From positions 34,250 through 98,249 of the forward strand of contig JACNLC010000045.1 in assembly GCA_014381725.1 (NCBI GenBank): a stretch of 64,000 bases of DNA. The letters run 5' to 3'. Each line of letters opens with the position of its first letter. Position 1 is the first letter of the stretch. The notes below the pieces were generated by a model. The model was given only the letters and a program-made list of their open reading frames with translations, searched no databases and was not told where the DNA came from. Position numbers and translations under genes: made by a program. Positions 9,912-17,112 of this stretch are shown one piece after another. Origin of the DNA: Fidelibacterota bacterium. GTDB lineage: Bacteria > Fidelibacterota > Marinisomatia > SCGC-AAA003-L08 > JACNLC01.

Positions 9912-10080
9912 CTACAACCTCCAATACTTCGATTGGACAAATTTCTACACAGAGTTTACAATCTGTGCATATTTCGTTGTTTATTGAAATTGATGCTTCT
10001 TTTAATTCGATGCAGTCCACAGGACAAACAGAAACACAAGTCCCACAAAAATCACATTTATTTTTTTTTATGTTTATCAT
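9901..10080 (-). CDS. Small 2[4Fe-4S] ferredoxin (59 aa)
   Basis: This short gene translates as MINIKKNKCDFCGTCVSVCP..., then CTDCKLCVEICP near the end. That gives two complete CxxCxxCxxxCP motifs typical of a clostridial-type 2[4Fe-4S] ferredoxin. The stop (9901-9903) lies inside the first codons of the downstream reductase gene, and the start is 19 bp after the UbiA stop. It is therefore the likely electron donor for the reductase. The Shine-Dalgarno sequence is weak, but the eight ligand cysteines make the gene certain. Confidence 0.92.
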   Translation of the reverse strand: MINIKKNKCDFCGTCVSVCPVDCIELKEASISINNEICTDCKLCVEICPIEVLEVVDEN

Positions 10081-10099
10081 ATTATTTTTATTGTTGTAT

Positions 10100-11101
10100 C
10101 TAACCTTCTACTACAAAAGTAGGGTAATGCAAATCAAATCTATGCCAATAATAGTATTTACTCAAATAAAACACAATAAATACCGCTGGAAATAACCACG
10201 GATAAACAACCATCACAAAAAATGATAGTAAGAAAATAGAATAGCGAATTGTTCTAAGAACATCACTTTCTTTTCTTCTGAATATAGTTACAATGTAAAA
10301 TGGTAGTGCTACAATCGTAGCTGTTGAACTAATTGGATCACTCAGTTTTAACCCGACAACAAATGCGATTAAAACCAAAATAGTTGCTAATACAATTGTT
10401 GGAAGAAATCCGAATTTCACTGCAAATGTAGTCGCATTAGTTTCAGAATCCCCTTTTCTATCTGGGATTGTGGTCAATAGCGATACAGCAATAAAACACA
10501 AGATATACGGAGATAGCGAAGTGAATAAGTCCAAATTGATTGATGAGAAAAATCCAATGCCTTCTTCCGAAAACGCCATAACCCATCCAGCAAAATAGAG
10601 AAGGAATCCTGCTATCGCATTGATTACAGCACCAATAATCGGTTTCTTTTTGGCTTCGAGTGGTTTCAGATTGTATAAAACTCCCCAAAATAAAAATAAT
10701 AACAAACCTATTAGTAGAATTCCAAAGTTCACAATTATTAAAGATAATATTCCAATGCCCAACGAAATTTTCATTATCAGTTCAGCTTTTGTTATTTTAA
10801 TCTTATTTCCAACAATAAATAATTTTTTATTGACATTGTCGCTATCTACATCTTTAATCTGATTTAAAATAAATGTACTCGCAGAAATAAATGAAAATCC
10901 AATAAACAGAATAAACACTTTCACATCAAATGCAACCAACCAAATCGGATATTCAGTAAATTGCATTTTTGCCATTGCCATTCCAACGACAATCATCACC
11001 CAAACCGGAAAAAATAGCGTTGGTCTTAACAAAAATAATATATCAAATACCGGTACTATTTTTCTGTGGATCGGATTATTTTTCAAAAACTTTTTTATCA
11101 T
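10100..11101 (-). CDS. UbiA-family membrane prenyltransferase
   Basis: I place the start at MIKKFLKNNPIHR (ATG 11099-11101, preceded by GAGGACAAA) rather than a longer reading 66 bp upstream. This gives 333 residues with about eight or nine membrane helices. The two Asp-rich motifs are NQIKDVDSDNVNKK (NxxxDxxxD) and PDRKGDSETNATT (DxxxD), which bind Mg2+ and the prenyl diphosphate. Family members attach prenyl chains to aromatic rings (MenA, UbiA), chlorophyllide, heme or glycerol-phosphate ethers. The following ferredoxin and geranylgeranyl-reductase genes suggest that the attached chain is then saturated. The gene overlaps purF by 26 bp. Confidence 0.88.
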   Translation of the reverse strand: MIKKFLKNNPIHRKIVPVFDILFLLRPTLFFPVWVMIVVGMAMAKMQFTEYPIWLVAFDVKVFILFIGFSFISASTFILNQIKDVDSDNVNKKLFIVGNKIKITKAELIMKISLGIGILSLIIVNFGILLIGLLLFLFWGVLYNLKPLEAKKKPIIGAVINAIAGFLLYFAGWVMAFSEEGIGFFSSINLDLFTSLSPYILCFIAVSLLTTIPDRKGDSETNATTFAVKFGFLPTIVLATILVLIAFVVGLKLSDPISSTATIVALPFYIVTIFRRKESDVLRTIRYSIFLLSFFVMVVYPWLFPAVFIVFYLSKYYYWHRFDLHYPTFVVEG

Positions 11102-12452
11102 TTTGTCCTCTAATTTTAATTGGATAGCTCCCAGAAAAACACGCCGTACAGAAATTATCTCCGTCAATACTCATTGATCTCAACAATCCCTCAAGGGATA
11201 GGTATTGAAGGGTATCTACATCAATAACTTTTTTAATATCTTCAAGCTCGCGACCATTTGCTACTAATTCTTCTTTGGTTGGAAAATCCATTCCATAAAA
11301 ACAAGGATATCGAACAGGTGGTGAGCTTATTCGGACATGAACCTTTTTCACACCACCATCACGAAGAAGTTTTGCGAGCTTTTTTAGAGTAGTTCCACGG
11401 ACTATGGAATCATCCACAATTACCACTTCCCTATCGTTGAGCACTCCTTTAACTGTATTGAATTTCAATCTAACAGATAAGTCACGAAGTTTCTGTGAAG
11501 GAAATATAAATGTCCTCCCCACATAATGATTTCGGATTAGACCGATATCATATTTTGTATCCGACCGACGAGAATATCCCAATGCACAAGTATTGCTTGA
11601 GTCTGGAACAGAAATCACAATATCTGCAGTATCAATACTACTTTCTTCTGCTAACACTTTCCCAAATTTCCGCCGGAGTTTATCCACATTTTCTCCAAAT
11701 ATTTTAGAATCCGGGCGAGAAAAGTAGATATATTCAAATATACAATGCTTCGTTGGTTTCTTCTCGGTAAATTGTTTTGAACGCAACCCGTTTTTGTCAA
11801 TTATTACCATTTCACCAGGTTCTATATCGCGTATAAAATAAGCACCGAGTAAATCCAAAGCACAAGTTTCTGATGCTAAAATTGTAGTCTCTCCGAGTTT
11901 TCCCAAACACAAAGGTCTTATTCCGTGTGGATCTCTTGCAGCAATTAGTTCATTTTCAGTAATCACGAGTAATGAATAAGCACCTTCAATTTTCTGAAGT
12001 GCTTTTTCTAATCGTACATCAACCGTTTCGCCTTCTTCGTGAGCCATAAGATGAATTATAATCTCTGTATCGGTAGTAGTTTGGAAAATTGCTCCGTTTT
12101 TTTGAAGTTCCTTCCTAATCTCAGCAATATTCACTAAGTTACCATTATGAGCAATTGAAATCGTGGAATCATCAATATTGAACATTAACGGACCAACATT
12201 TTTGGGGTCGTCATTACCAGTAGTTGAATATCTTGTATGTCCAATTGCACAATCACCGGGAAGTTCATTAAATATGTCGTGATTATGAAATACATCAGAC
12301 ACCAATCCAAGCCCCATATGGCGATGGAGGCTACCGTCATTTGAGGAGACAATTCCAGCACCCTCTTGACCACGATGTTGTTGGGCATATAAGCCCATAT
12401 AAGTCAATGTTGATGCTTCAGGATTTCCAAATATCCCCATTATACCGCACAT
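11076..12452 (-). CDS. purF: Amidophosphoribosyltransferase
   Basis: This 458-residue enzyme starts MCGIMGIFGN, so Cys2 becomes the N-terminal glutamine-hydrolysing nucleophile. No propeptide is present, unlike the B. subtilis type. The PRPP-binding loop REVVIVDDSIVRGTT lies near residues 338-352. It makes phosphoribosylamine from PRPP and glutamine, the first committed purine step. Cysteines near the C-terminus (FCTACFSGSYP) resemble the Fe-S ligands of B. subtilis-type PurF, but I cannot confirm a cluster. It is followed at once by the overlapping UbiA gene and preceded by a 1-bp gap to a small membrane protein. Confidence 0.95.
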   Translation of the reverse strand: MCGIMGIFGNPEASTLTYMGLYAQQHRGQEGAGIVSSNDGSLHRHMGLGLVSDVFHNHDIFNELPGDCAIGHTRYSTTGNDDPKNVGPLMFNIDDSTISIAHNGNLVNIAEIRKELQKNGAIFQTTTDTEIIIHLMAHEEGETVDVRLEKALQKIEGAYSLLVITENELIAARDPHGIRPLCLGKLGETTILASETCALDLLGAYFIRDIEPGEMVIIDKNGLRSKQFTEKKPTKHCIFEYIYFSRPDSKIFGENVDKLRRKFGKVLAEESSIDTADIVISVPDSSNTCALGYSRRSDTKYDIGLIRNHYVGRTFIFPSQKLRDLSVRLKFNTVKGVLNDREVVIVDDSIVRGTTLKKLAKLLRDGGVKKVHVRISSPPVRYPCFYGMDFPTKEELVANGRELEDIKKVIDVDTLQYLSLEGLLRSMSIDGDNFCTACFSGSYPIKIRGQNDKKVFEK

Positions 12453-12453
12453 A

Positions 12454-12888
12454 TTATTCTCTCTCCGTATCTAATTCAATCGTTTGATTTTCTATTTTCG
12501 AAGTATCCATTTCACTTTCTGTAAAATTTTCTGCTATTACATTCTTTTTTGGGAAAGTAGATAACTGGGCATCTACATAAGCATCCAGCATTCCCATTAC
12601 AAATAATCCAACCATCCACCACGCCCAAGTGTTTCGTTTCCCGATTGATGTTGAATTTTTATATTCTACAAATTTACTTGTGGCGTAATATTCTGCGGAC
12701 ATAAACCCAACTGCTTTGATGTATTTACCATTGTAAATTTGACCAAGTCCTGGAATAACGCTTAATTTCCAAGCCAGTTTCGGATTTTTTATTTTTGTCG
12801 AATCAATATAACTTTCCTGCGAAAAACTGAAATTAATCAGAAATAATCCGATTATCATAAAAATAAGCAGTTTAGTTAATAGTTTCAC
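12454..12888 (-). CDS. DUF5683-like small membrane protein
   Basis: The protein has 144 residues with an N-terminal hydrophobic signal or anchor ending near FSFSQE. Its core is LAWKLSVIPGLGQIYNGKYIKAVGF, then a second hydrophobic stretch (WAWWMVGLFVMGMLDAYVDAQL). The PGLGQxYNG motif and the DAYVDA end are typical of the DUF5683 family found in Bacteroidetes-like genomes. Its function is unknown. A larger protein with the same PGLGELYNG motif is encoded at 22608-23693. It is tightly packed between purF and ridA. Confidence 0.75.
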   Translation of the reverse strand: MKLLTKLLIFMIIGLFLINFSFSQESYIDSTKIKNPKLAWKLSVIPGLGQIYNGKYIKAVGFMSAEYYATSKFVEYKNSTSIGKRNTWAWWMVGLFVMGMLDAYVDAQLSTFPKKNVIAENFTESEMDTSKIENQTIELDTERE

Positions 12889-12891
12889 AGT

Positions 12892-13287
12892 TTATTTTTC
12901 CACCAATGCAATAGCTTCTATTTCTACATTTGCACCTTTAGGGAGTGCAGATACTTCAACAGCAGATCGAGCTGGAAGTTCATCTGTAAAATATACTGAG
13001 AATACTCTATTGAGAATGTCATAATTTTTCAAATCAGTCAAATATACCGTGATTTTTACAATTTTATTCATTGAACTTCCACCGGCTTCGATAATTGCTT
13101 TGAGGTTGTCCATTGCTTGTCGAATTTCCGATGCAAAGTCATCTTGAACCATCTCTCCAGTTTCGGGATTTATTGCAATCTGTCCTGAAGTGAAAATTAA
13201 GTTGTCGGTTTTGATTCCTGGAGAATAGGTTCCAATCGGTGTAGGAGAATCGTTTGTTGATATTACTTCGCGAATTTCATTCTTCAT
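12892..13287 (-). CDS. ridA: RidA family reactive-intermediate deaminase
   Basis: This 131-residue protein has the RidA/YjgF fold: SPTPIGTYSPGIKTDNLIFTSGQIAINPETGEM and the C-terminal ARSAVEVSALPKGANVEIEAIA. The arginine in ELPARSAVEV corresponds to the catalytic Arg105 that binds the carboxylate of 2-aminoacrylate or other imines. RidA hydrolyses reactive enamine/imine by-products of PLP enzymes. It lies in a compact run with purF upstream in the region. Confidence 0.93.
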   Translation of the reverse strand: MKNEIREVISTNDSPTPIGTYSPGIKTDNLIFTSGQIAINPETGEMVQDDFASEIRQAMDNLKAIIEAGGSSMNKIVKITVYLTDLKNYDILNRVFSVYFTDELPARSAVEVSALPKGANVEIEAIALVEK

Positions 13288-13295
13288 ATTTCACC

Positions 13296-13679
13296 TCATT
13301 CAAAAGTTATATATGGCAATATTTTTCTGAATTTCTTAGGTCCAATTCCAGACACTTTCAATAAATCATCTAAATCCTTAAACCCACCCATCTCTTTTCT
13401 CTTCTCAATTATCCTTTTTGCAAGAACCGGTCCAACGCCAGGTAAATCAACCATTTCAATTTCATCAGCTGTGTTAATGTTAATAGAATATTCCTCATTA
13501 GAATCTTTCTCAATGTTAGAATAAATTTTAGAAATTTCTTCCGATATCCCAACAAGTCTAAGATTGTCAGAATTCCCATCGAACATATATTTTTTTGCAA
13601 TTAATCCAATAATACCCACTACAAGCAGAGAAGACAATACCAAAATTATACTTTTCTCTTGCTTAGTAAATATCTTCAT
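13296..13679 (-). CDS. ComEA-like helix-hairpin-helix protein
   Basis: The protein has 127 residues, with one N-terminal membrane anchor (ILVLSSLLVVGIIGLIA). The C-terminal part carries paired helix-hairpin-helix motifs: INTADEIEMVDLPGVGPVLAKRII and LDDLLKVSGIGPKKFRKI. This is the ComEA layout, with a membrane-tethered dsDNA-binding domain used in DNA uptake, or in other bacteria for unknown DNA-related roles. Its start overlaps the dnaJ stop by one base (TAATG). No other competence gene is visible. Confidence 0.85.
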   Translation of the reverse strand: MKIFTKQEKSIILVLSSLLVVGIIGLIAKKYMFDGNSDNLRLVGISEEISKIYSNIEKDSNEEYSININTADEIEMVDLPGVGPVLAKRIIEKRKEMGGFKDLDDLLKVSGIGPKKFRKILPYITFE

Positions 13680-14782
13680 TAACTGAATTTTTCAAATTTT
13701 GGTTCAACTGGTAATTCTTGTTTCAAGGACTTTAGTAAATCTTTTACTTTTCCACTTAATTTTGATGGAGTTAGAATTTGGACTTTAACTAACAAATCTC
13801 CTTGTCTGTGACTATTCAATTCTGGAATCCCTTTACCTTTTAGTCGTAACACTTGCCCTGATTTGATTCCTGCAGGTATTTTGAGTTTGACTTTTCCAGC
13901 AAGAGTTGGGATTTCTATTGTTTCACCAAAGACAGCTTGAGGATATTGTATCCATGTCTCTAGCAAAATATTGTTTCCATCGCGAGTAAATAATTGATGT
14001 GTTTTCTCATCAAAATACACTATCAGATTACCCGGAATACTACCTTTAGGTCCGTGATTTCCCTCGTTTTGTTTTGTCATGTAATTTCCGGTAGAAACGC
14101 CTTGTGGAATTTCGATTTCAATAGTAGAAGTTTTCTTGACTCTACCGTCGCCACGGCACGAACGACATGGATTAGAAATAATTTCTCCACTTCCTTTACA
14201 TTGATAACAGGGTTGAACATTAATAACTTGACCTAAAAATGACTGCTGAACTTGGCGAACTTCACCATTTCCGTGGCAAGTAGGGCAAGTAGTTGGTTTT
14301 GTGCCTGGTCTAGCTCCACTTCCGTTGCAATCTCCACAAGCTTCTAATCGCTTTATTTTTACAGTTTTAGTTGTGCCTTTTTGGATTTCTTCTAAAGTTA
14401 GTCCTATAGATATTTTAAGGTCACTACCCTTTTGGTGGTACTGTCTCCCTTGAGTTCTTCTCCCGAAAATATCACCAAAACCACCTCCTGAAAAGATATC
14501 TCCAAAAGTACTAAAAATATCGTTTATGTCAGTAAAACCACCACCACCAAATCCACTTGCATTTTCAAAACCAGAATGTCCAAACTGATTATATCTTGCT
14601 CTTTTATTATCATCCTTGAGAATTGAATATGCTTCAGCAGCTTCTTTGAAATTCTTCTCAGCTTGTTCATCTTCTGGATTTTTATCAGGATGATATTTCA
14701 TCGCTACTTTCCGATAAGCTTTTTTGATTTCATTACTGGAAGCATTCTTATCAACACCTAATATCTCGTAATAATCTCTCAT
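13679..14782 (-). CDS. dnaJ: Chaperone protein DnaJ
   Basis: The protein has 367 residues. The J domain (1-70) contains the HPD tripeptide in KYHPDKNPEDE. A Gly/Phe-rich linker (GFGGGGFTDINDIFSTFG) follows, then four zinc-binding CxxCxGxG repeats (CGDCNGSGA, CPTCHGNGE, CYQCKGSGE, CRSCRGDGR) and the substrate-binding C-terminal domains. It is a full type I Hsp40 that feeds clients to DnaK. Its ATG overlaps the grpE stop (ATGA). dnaK itself is not in this window. Confidence 0.96.
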   Translation of the reverse strand: MRDYYEILGVDKNASSNEIKKAYRKVAMKYHPDKNPEDEQAEKNFKEAAEAYSILKDDNKRARYNQFGHSGFENASGFGGGGFTDINDIFSTFGDIFSGGGFGDIFGRRTQGRQYHQKGSDLKISIGLTLEEIQKGTTKTVKIKRLEACGDCNGSGARPGTKPTTCPTCHGNGEVRQVQQSFLGQVINVQPCYQCKGSGEIISNPCRSCRGDGRVKKTSTIEIEIPQGVSTGNYMTKQNEGNHGPKGSIPGNLIVYFDEKTHQLFTRDGNNILLETWIQYPQAVFGETIEIPTLAGKVKLKIPAGIKSGQVLRLKGKGIPELNSHRQGDLLVKVQILTPSKLSGKVKDLLKSLKQELPVEPKFEKFS

Positions 14783-15357
14783 TTGTTAACAATCGCTTTA
14801 TTTACAATAACTTTAGCATGACGAATAATTTTATCATGATATTTATAACCTTTTTCAAATTCCTCTAAAATAATTCCATCTTCTTCTTCTGTTTCTTTGC
14901 TCATAAGAGCATCATGAAGTTCTGCATCAAATTTTTCACCTTTAGATTTAAAACCAACAATATCGTTTTTTGTTAATGTGATTTCGAACTTTTCTTTAAC
15001 AAGCTTGATACCATCTAACAGTTTATTAAGATCTTTTGAGTTAGATGTTGATTCAATTGTTCTCTGCAAATCGTCCATTATTGGCAGAATATCCTTAACT
15101 AATTTTTGTGCTGCATATTTGAGTAGATCGCTTTTCTCATTTATTGTGCGACGCTTGTAATTATCAAACTCAGCAAGCAAACGAACATTTTTTTCTTTTA
15201 ACAAATCTCGATCTTTGGTTAGTAAATTTAATTTATCATGGGTATCTTTATTTTTTTTCTCAATTTTTTTTATAGAAATACTATCCTTAGACTTTTTGGA
15301 CTTTAAATTATTTTTAACTTTAGATTTTGTGTCTTTGTTAGACTTTTTAACTGTCAT
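14779..15357 (-). CDS. grpE: Nucleotide exchange factor GrpE
   Basis: The protein has 192 residues. The first 45 are extremely Lys/Ser/Asp-rich (NKDTKSKVKNNLKSKKSKDS), followed by a coiled coil, then the family core LLAEFDNYKRRTINEK and the C-terminal beta domain with DIVGFKSKGEKFDAELHDALM. GrpE is the ADP release factor of DnaK. It is translationally coupled to dnaJ. There is no hrcA upstream, and I see no CIRCE-type inverted repeat in the 130-bp upstream spacer. Heat regulation is therefore not evident. Confidence 0.94.
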   Translation of the reverse strand: MTVKKSNKDTKSKVKNNLKSKKSKDSISIKKIEKKNKDTHDKLNLLTKDRDLLKEKNVRLLAEFDNYKRRTINEKSDLLKYAAQKLVKDILPIMDDLQRTIESTSNSKDLNKLLDGIKLVKEKFEITLTKNDIVGFKSKGEKFDAELHDALMSKETEEEDGIILEEFEKGYKYHDKIIRHAKVIVNKAIVNK

Positions 15358-15487
15358 CTAATTTTTCCTTAATTTTTCAATATCAAATGTACAAATTACT
15401 TCTTAATAAAGATTCTAAATTTAATAAAATAGACTATTCTTAACCAAGAGATGAGAGAGCCAACTGGAACATTTTGAATTAATTCAG

Positions 15488-16357
15488 TTATTTTAAGTAT
15501 TTTGAAATTCCCCTGTAACTTCCAACTAGTCCCAAGAAAGTTCCAATACATAAGTTTCCTGATATAATAAAATTAGGATTTATTAAATCAATTGGAACAA
15601 AAGGAGTTACGATATAATCCAATAGTGCTTTTAAAAGCCATAATATTCCTATAGAAAATCCTGCGCCGATGAGTCCTTGATACACTCCTTCAAGAAGAAA
15701 TGGGATTTTTATAAATATATTACTCGCACCTAAAAGATGAAGGGTTGCAATATTATCCTCTTTCGAATGTATAATAAGGCGAATTGTGTTTGATACTAAA
15801 ATTACCGATACCAGAAATATTATAATTCCTGCAATGACACTACTTCCAAGAACATTTTCAATGATTTTATCCACGCGAGCAATCATTCCTGATTGATATG
15901 TTGCTTGCTCAACTTTGGGAATTAATCTAATTTCGTTGACAATAGTTCGCAGTCCATTAGGATTACGCTGTTCAATTGATAGTTCAAATTTCCCACCCAT
16001 TGGTAGTGGATTATACCCAATTATTTGTTCAACATCTTCGGTAAAGTACGATTCAAATATTCGTGAAGCGTCATCTTTATCTACAAAACTGCCTTGTTCA
16101 ATCCCATCAATAAGTAAAATCGAGTTAAAAACATTTAAGCTCTCTGAGCGATCTAAATCAGTATCGAAAAACACATCAATTTGATACTGTTTTTTGAAAT
16201 CATATGAAAACCCAACAAGATTGATATAACTGAAGTAAGAAATGCTAAATATAACTAATGTAATTGTAATTGTAGCAGACGAAATCAACGCAGGTATTTT
16301 TGCCCTAAAGAGACCTCTTACACTCTCGTATATCAAAAAAATAGCTTTGCTGAACAT
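15488..16357 (-). CDS. ftsX: Cell division permease FtsX
   Basis: The protein has 289 residues. There is one N-terminal membrane helix, a periplasmic domain of about 140 residues (QYQIDVFFDTDLDRSES...), and three further helices at the C-terminus, the standard FtsX topology. It pairs with FtsE to transmit ATP-driven changes to peptidoglycan amidases at the septum. The start overlaps the ftsE stop by one base (TAATG). Confidence 0.92.
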   Translation of the reverse strand: MFSKAIFLIYESVRGLFRAKIPALISSATITITLVIFSISYFSYINLVGFSYDFKKQYQIDVFFDTDLDRSESLNVFNSILLIDGIEQGSFVDKDDASRIFESYFTEDVEQIIGYNPLPMGGKFELSIEQRNPNGLRTIVNEIRLIPKVEQATYQSGMIARVDKIIENVLGSSVIAGIIIFLVSVILVSNTIRLIIHSKEDNIATLHLLGASNIFIKIPFLLEGVYQGLIGAGFSIGILWLLKALLDYIVTPFVPIDLINPNFIISGNLCIGTFLGLVGSYRGISKYLK

Positions 16358-17004
16358 TATAATAAACGGCCTTTACTTAATTCCAAAAAATTCTTTTTTC
16401 TTGGTCGAACCAATGGAAAATTATGTGTACACATTAAAACTGAAGTTCCTGACTTGGTTACCATTTCCATAATATCCAATATTTCATCAGAGATATTCAA
16501 ATCAAGATTTCCAGTAGGTTCATCAGCAAGTATGATAATTGGATCTTTAACCAAAGCTCTAGCAATTGAGACTCTTTGTTGTTCTCCCCCACTTAGTTGG
16601 TTAGGTAGTTCTTTCCATTTATCTACTAAGCCAACTTTATCAAGTGTATCGCGTACTTTCTGTACGATAATTTTTTTTGGTGTTCCAAGAATTCTCAAAG
16701 GAAGAGCAACATTTTCGAACAAAGTACGGTCTGGTAATAATTTGAAATCTTGGAATATCATACCAATTTTCCTTCTGTAATACGGAATTTGCCTTTGTTT
16801 TAGTTTTGTGATATCTTCACCATCAACAATAATCTTTCCATTTGAAATTTGAATATCATTGTAAATTGCTCGGAGGACTGTTGACTTTCCAGCTCCTGTT
16901 GGTCCCATGATAAATACCATTTCCCCACTTGGAATGTGAAAAGATAAATTGAATATCCCAACATCTTTAGAGTATGTTGCTGTTACATTTTCGAAACTAA
17001 TCAT
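16357..17004 (-). CDS. ftsE: Cell division ATP-binding protein FtsE
   Basis: This 215-residue ABC ATPase has Walker A GPTGAGKST, signature LSGGEQQRVSIARAL, and Walker B IILADEPTGNLD. The sequence MISFENVTATYSKDVGIFNLSF and the adjacent ftsX identify it as FtsE rather than a MacB-type ATPase. It sits at the inner face of the membrane and couples ATP hydrolysis to cell-wall cleavage through FtsX. Confidence 0.93.
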   Translation of the reverse strand: MISFENVTATYSKDVGIFNLSFHIPSGEMVFIMGPTGAGKSTVLRAIYNDIQISNGKIIVDGEDITKLKQRQIPYYRRKIGMIFQDFKLLPDRTLFENVALPLRILGTPKKIIVQKVRDTLDKVGLVDKWKELPNQLSGGEQQRVSIARALVKDPIIILADEPTGNLDLNISDEILDIMEMVTKSGTSVLMCTHNFPLVRPRKKNFLELSKGRLL

Positions 17005-17074
17005 TGGGTAAAATTACTCAGATAAGGGGACATTAAACAACGAAAGATAATTAGATATTTGGCAAAATATTATT

Positions 17075-17100
17075 TCAGATTATTATCTCAAATAATCTGA
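17075..17100 (-). terminator. Inverted repeat after the propeller-SARP gene
   Basis: A perfect 10-bp inverted repeat (TCAGATTATT / AATAATCTGA) with a 6-nt loop begins 13 bp after the stop of the large regulator gene. The minus-strand flank is AT-rich but lacks a clean U-tract. It probably ends the regulator transcript before ftsE. Confidence 0.45.
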
Positions 17101-17112
17101 AAGAGTCCTATT

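Noticed and set aside
11102..11167. N-terminal extension of the UbiA protein (MTEIISVRRVFLG...)
   Set aside because: It lies inside purF in another frame, lacks an SD site and does not resemble the family. GAGGACAAA precedes the ATG at 11101.
15358..15487. CIRCE-type heat-shock operator near grpE-dnaJ
   Set aside because: No TTAGCACTC-N9-GAGTGCTAA-like inverted repeat is present, and hrcA is not upstream.
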